A DNA stretch of 64,000 nucleotides from a cf. Phormidesmis sp. LEGE 11477. Its GTDB lineage: Bacteria > Cyanobacteriota > Cyanobacteriia > Phormidesmidales > Phormidesmidaceae. Positions within the stretch are counted from its first letter, which is position 1; every line of letters starts with the position of its first letter. The stretch spans positions 56,772 to 120,771 of the forward strand of contig NZ_JADEXO010000005.1 in the NCBI RefSeq assembly GCF_015207105.1, written 5' to 3'. The translations under genes were made by a program, and so were the position numbers. A model generated the notes under the pieces. That model ran no database searches. It was not told the DNA's origin and was given only the letters and a program-made list of their open reading frames with translations. Below are positions 62,048-64,000 of the stretch, in pieces.

Positions 62048-63460
62048 CTAAGGTTTCAACAGAAGAGACTGAGCCCGTTCTAAGGCCGCTCTAACCTGTT
62101 TGAAGCCAGTGCCACCAGCGCTGTTTCGAGCTGAAACGACTTGAGCTGGCGCGATCGCATCGTAAATATCCGCCTCAAACTTCGGATGCAGCGCCTGCCA
62201 TTCTTCTAGGCTCAGATCCTTCAGCAGCTTCCCTGCCGCCAAAGAAGTCTTCACCACTTTGCCGACTAAGCCATAAGCCTCGCGGAAAGGCACTCCCTTG
62301 GCCGCTAAATAATCCGCCACATCTGTCGCGTTGGAAAAGTCTTCTGCCACCGCTTGATTTAGCCTGTTAGTCCGAAAAGTGATGCCTTCTTCTAGCAAAA
62401 TAGTCATCGCCTGCAAACAGCCCGAGACGGTGGCGACTGTATCAAAAATGGCCTCTTTATCTTCTTGTAAATCCTTGTTATAGGCCAAAGGCAATCCTTT
62501 CATCATCACCAGCAGCCCCTGCAAATGGCCAAAGGTTCGTCCGGTTTTTCCGCGCACTAGCTCGGGCACGTCGGGGTTCTTCTTCTGGGGCATGATGCTC
62601 GATCCGGTTGAGCAGGTATCGCCTAGGGTCACAAACCGAAATTCCTCAGAGGCCCAAAGGATAATTTCTTCTGACAGGCGAGAAAGGTGAACCATGATAA
62701 TGCTGGCGGCGCTGGCAAATTCGATGGCAAAGTCTCTGTCGCTCACCCCGTCCAAGCTGTTGTGATAAATCTCCTCAAAGCCCAGTAGCTTAGCAGAGTA
62801 GGCCCGATCAATTGGAAACGTCGTTCCGGCCAGAGCCCCACAGCCCAAAGGCGAAATATTTACCCGCTTGAGCACATCACCTAGCCGCTCCCAGTCGCGC
62901 TGAGCCATCTCAAAATATGCCAGTAAATGATGCGCTAGGCTCAACGGCTGAGCCCTTTGCAGATGGGTATAGCCTGGAATCAACGTCTCTACGTGCTGAC
63001 TAGCTAAATTAAAAATTGTCTGCTGAAATGCTCGAATCTGCTCTCGAATCTGTTCAATCTGACCACGCAGATACAGCCGCAGATCTGTGCCCACCTGGTC
63101 GTTTCTAGATCTGGCAGTGTGGAGCTTTTTGCCGCCATCACCCACTAGCTCGATCAGGCGATGCTCTACCGCAAAATGCACATCTTCTTCATCAATGCCA
63201 GGATTGAATTCACCTCTACGGTATTCGCCGCGAATGGTTTCCAAGCCAGACACAATCTGTTCGCGCTCGGCCTCTGAAAGGATGCCGACTTTGGCGAGCA
63301 TTTTGGCATGGGCAACCGACCCATCTAGGTCACATTCTAGGAGCTGGATGTCGAAGCCAATACTGGCATTAAACTGTGCGATCGCCGGATGCAGTGCCGA
63401 TTCAAATCTTTGACTCCAGGTCTGCTGCGGCTCTGGCTGTTCTACCGATTGGCTACCCAC
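62048..63460 (-). CDS. argH: Argininosuccinate lyase
   Basis: A 470-residue enzyme that splits argininosuccinate into arginine and fumarate, the last step of arginine synthesis. The superfamily signature [23 protein letters not shown] is present, with TRSRNDQV-like sequence near residue 120 ([20 protein letters not shown]) and the catalytic YTHLQRAQP. The fold is complete and the start near 63460 reads [19 protein letters not shown]. No other arg genes are beside it. It is convergent with the Uma2 gene. Confidence 0.97.
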   Translation of the reverse strand: MGSQSVEQPEPQQTWSQRFESALHPAIAQFNASIGFDIQLLECDLDGSVAHAKMLAKVGILSEAEREQIVSGLETIRGEYRRGEFNPGIDEEDVHFAVEHRLIELVGDGGKKLHTARSRNDQVGTDLRLYLRGQIEQIREQIRAFQQTIFNLASQHVETLIPGYTHLQRAQPLSLAHHLLAYFEMAQRDWERLGDVLKRVNISPLGCGALAGTTFPIDRAYSAKLLGFEEIYHNSLDGVSDRDFAIEFASAASIIMVHLSRLSEEIILWASEEFRFVTLGDTCSTGSSIMPQKKNPDVPELVRGKTGRTFGHLQGLLVMMKGLPLAYNKDLQEDKEAIFDTVATVSGCLQAMTILLEEGITFRTNRLNQAVAEDFSNATDVADYLAAKGVPFREAYGLVGKVVKTSLAAGKLLKDLSLEEWQALHPKFEADIYDAIAPAQVVSARNSAGGTGFKQVRAALERAQSLLLKP

Positions 63461-63627
63461 TGTCTATAGTGCTCCTACTGTGAAAAGACAGATCTGAAAG
63501 GACGGATCGATTGAACAGGCATCTGAGAAGACCCCTACTCAACAACGATCAATCAGTCGATCCACAATACAGTAACAGCTAACCCTTCATCGGACATCTA
63601 GTGAGCGTTTTCACGACGAAGCCGAAA

Positions 63628-63831
63628 CTAGCCATAGGACGAAAAAGACTTAAAGCCGTAGCCAATAACTAGCCCAATCAGCAGTGCCCATAGCTGGCCC
63701 GACTCATAGAACCCCTTCAGCATCACACCGGCATCACCCAGAAAATCCTGGTCAAAATACTGAGCCACAATCGGCGTGGTTTTGGTAGCTGGCACCTCGA
63801 ACTGAGCCAAATAAAATGAGGAAGATTCCAT
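63628..63831 (-). CDS. Small conserved-looking membrane protein
   Basis: A 67-residue protein ending in a single C-terminal hydrophobic helix (GQLWALLIGLVIGYGFKSFSSYG) after a soluble lead. The motif KGFYESGQLWALLIGLVIGY looks like a short protein repeated across cyanobacteria. Function unknown. It is 167 bases upstream of argH on the same strand and might be co-transcribed with it. The last 169 bases of the window beyond it contain no recognised gene. Confidence 0.65.
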   Translation of the reverse strand: MESSSFYLAQFEVPATKTTPIVAQYFDQDFLGDAGVMLKGFYESGQLWALLIGLVIGYGFKSFSSYG

Positions 63832-64000
63832 GATTTGACAGCGGTTTCGCTGGAACGTGCAGTAGCGTTCCTAACGTACCCACCCCCTGCGCTATCTATT
63901 AACTTATCTAAATATCTGACTGTCTAACCCGGACATCAATCCAGTGCAGGATCGAGCCTCAAGGTGAAGGGGAAGCTCAATGGGGGGATGGGGGATAGAG

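Noticed and set aside
1..64000. tRNA and rRNA genes
   Set aside because: I looked for T-loop-like GGTTCRA sequences with paired arms and for rRNA-like blocks and found none; a covariance search would be needed to exclude small RNAs.

Overview
The window is chromosomal DNA from a cyanobacterium. The evidence is the abundance of the HIP1 octamer GCGATCGC, together with typical cyanobacterial genes: thf1/psb29, a CpcT/CpeT-type bilin lyase, hemF, a ComFB-domain protein, a ClpB chaperone and an Mrp/ApbC ATPase. No rRNA, tRNA or CRISPR array was recognised by eye. The genus cannot be fixed from sequence reading alone; a Leptolyngbya-like or related lineage is only a guess.

Layout. 1-2.4 kb: a VapBC toxin-antitoxin pair whose vapC is split by an IS200/IS605 element (tnpA plus an atypical tnpB); removing the element restores the toxin frame exactly. 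2.5-12.2 kb: the most unusual block. On the minus strand lie a ResB/Ccs1 protein, a large CcsA-type haem-handling protein and a Rieske lipoprotein. Diverging on the plus strand are a tail-anchored tandem globin, a cytochrome with four CXXCH sites plus one CX4CH site, a hexahaem cytochrome resembling part of the HAO family, a DUF3365 monohaem lipoprotein, a membrane protein with two HX13H pairs, and an HCF164/TxlA-like thioredoxin. Together they look like a self-contained extracytoplasmic electron-transfer module with its own System II cytochrome c maturation genes, possibly acting on nitrogen oxides (inference).

12.2-22.5 kb: hypothetical and housekeeping genes (DUF1186, rodA, mrp, SRPBCC, hemF, STAS, CpcT/CpeT). 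22.5-27.9 kb: thf1, then a toxin-antitoxin island (DUF4926/DUF2281, MazF-like pair, UPF0175 with a deleted DUF3368 toxin, a structured leader before a small conserved protein, DUF1778/GNAT) and an Rpn/PDDEXK protein. 27.9-36.5 kb: two surface-glycan glycosyltransferases, a CNNM-type protein, a fused two-domain ABC ATPase, a CPBP protease and a methyltransferase.

36.8-43.5 kb: a two-gene cassette of a P-loop ATPase and a 1798-residue TPR-nSTAND-WD40 receptor with 14 WD repeats, a plausible signalling or defence system. 43.6-44.9 kb: a TnpB-only IS605-type element. 45-52.6 kb: a potassium channel with RCK domains, a PDDEXK protein, an HDAC-family deacetylase, TrhO, a second antitoxin/toxin patch in which a DUF4258 toxin is frameshifted by a perfect 10-bp tandem duplication, an O-methyltransferase, an SRPBCC protein and a YihY/BrkB protein. 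53-64 kb: clpB with a clear terminator, TIGR03032, an FG-GAP/RTX secreted protein, a ComFB protein, a GT2-TPR protein, a Uma2 protein, argH and a small membrane protein.

Three toxin genes have been visibly disabled by three different events (transposon, internal deletion, tandem duplication), so the region records repeated decay of toxin-antitoxin loci. All family assignments come from reading motifs, without database searches.
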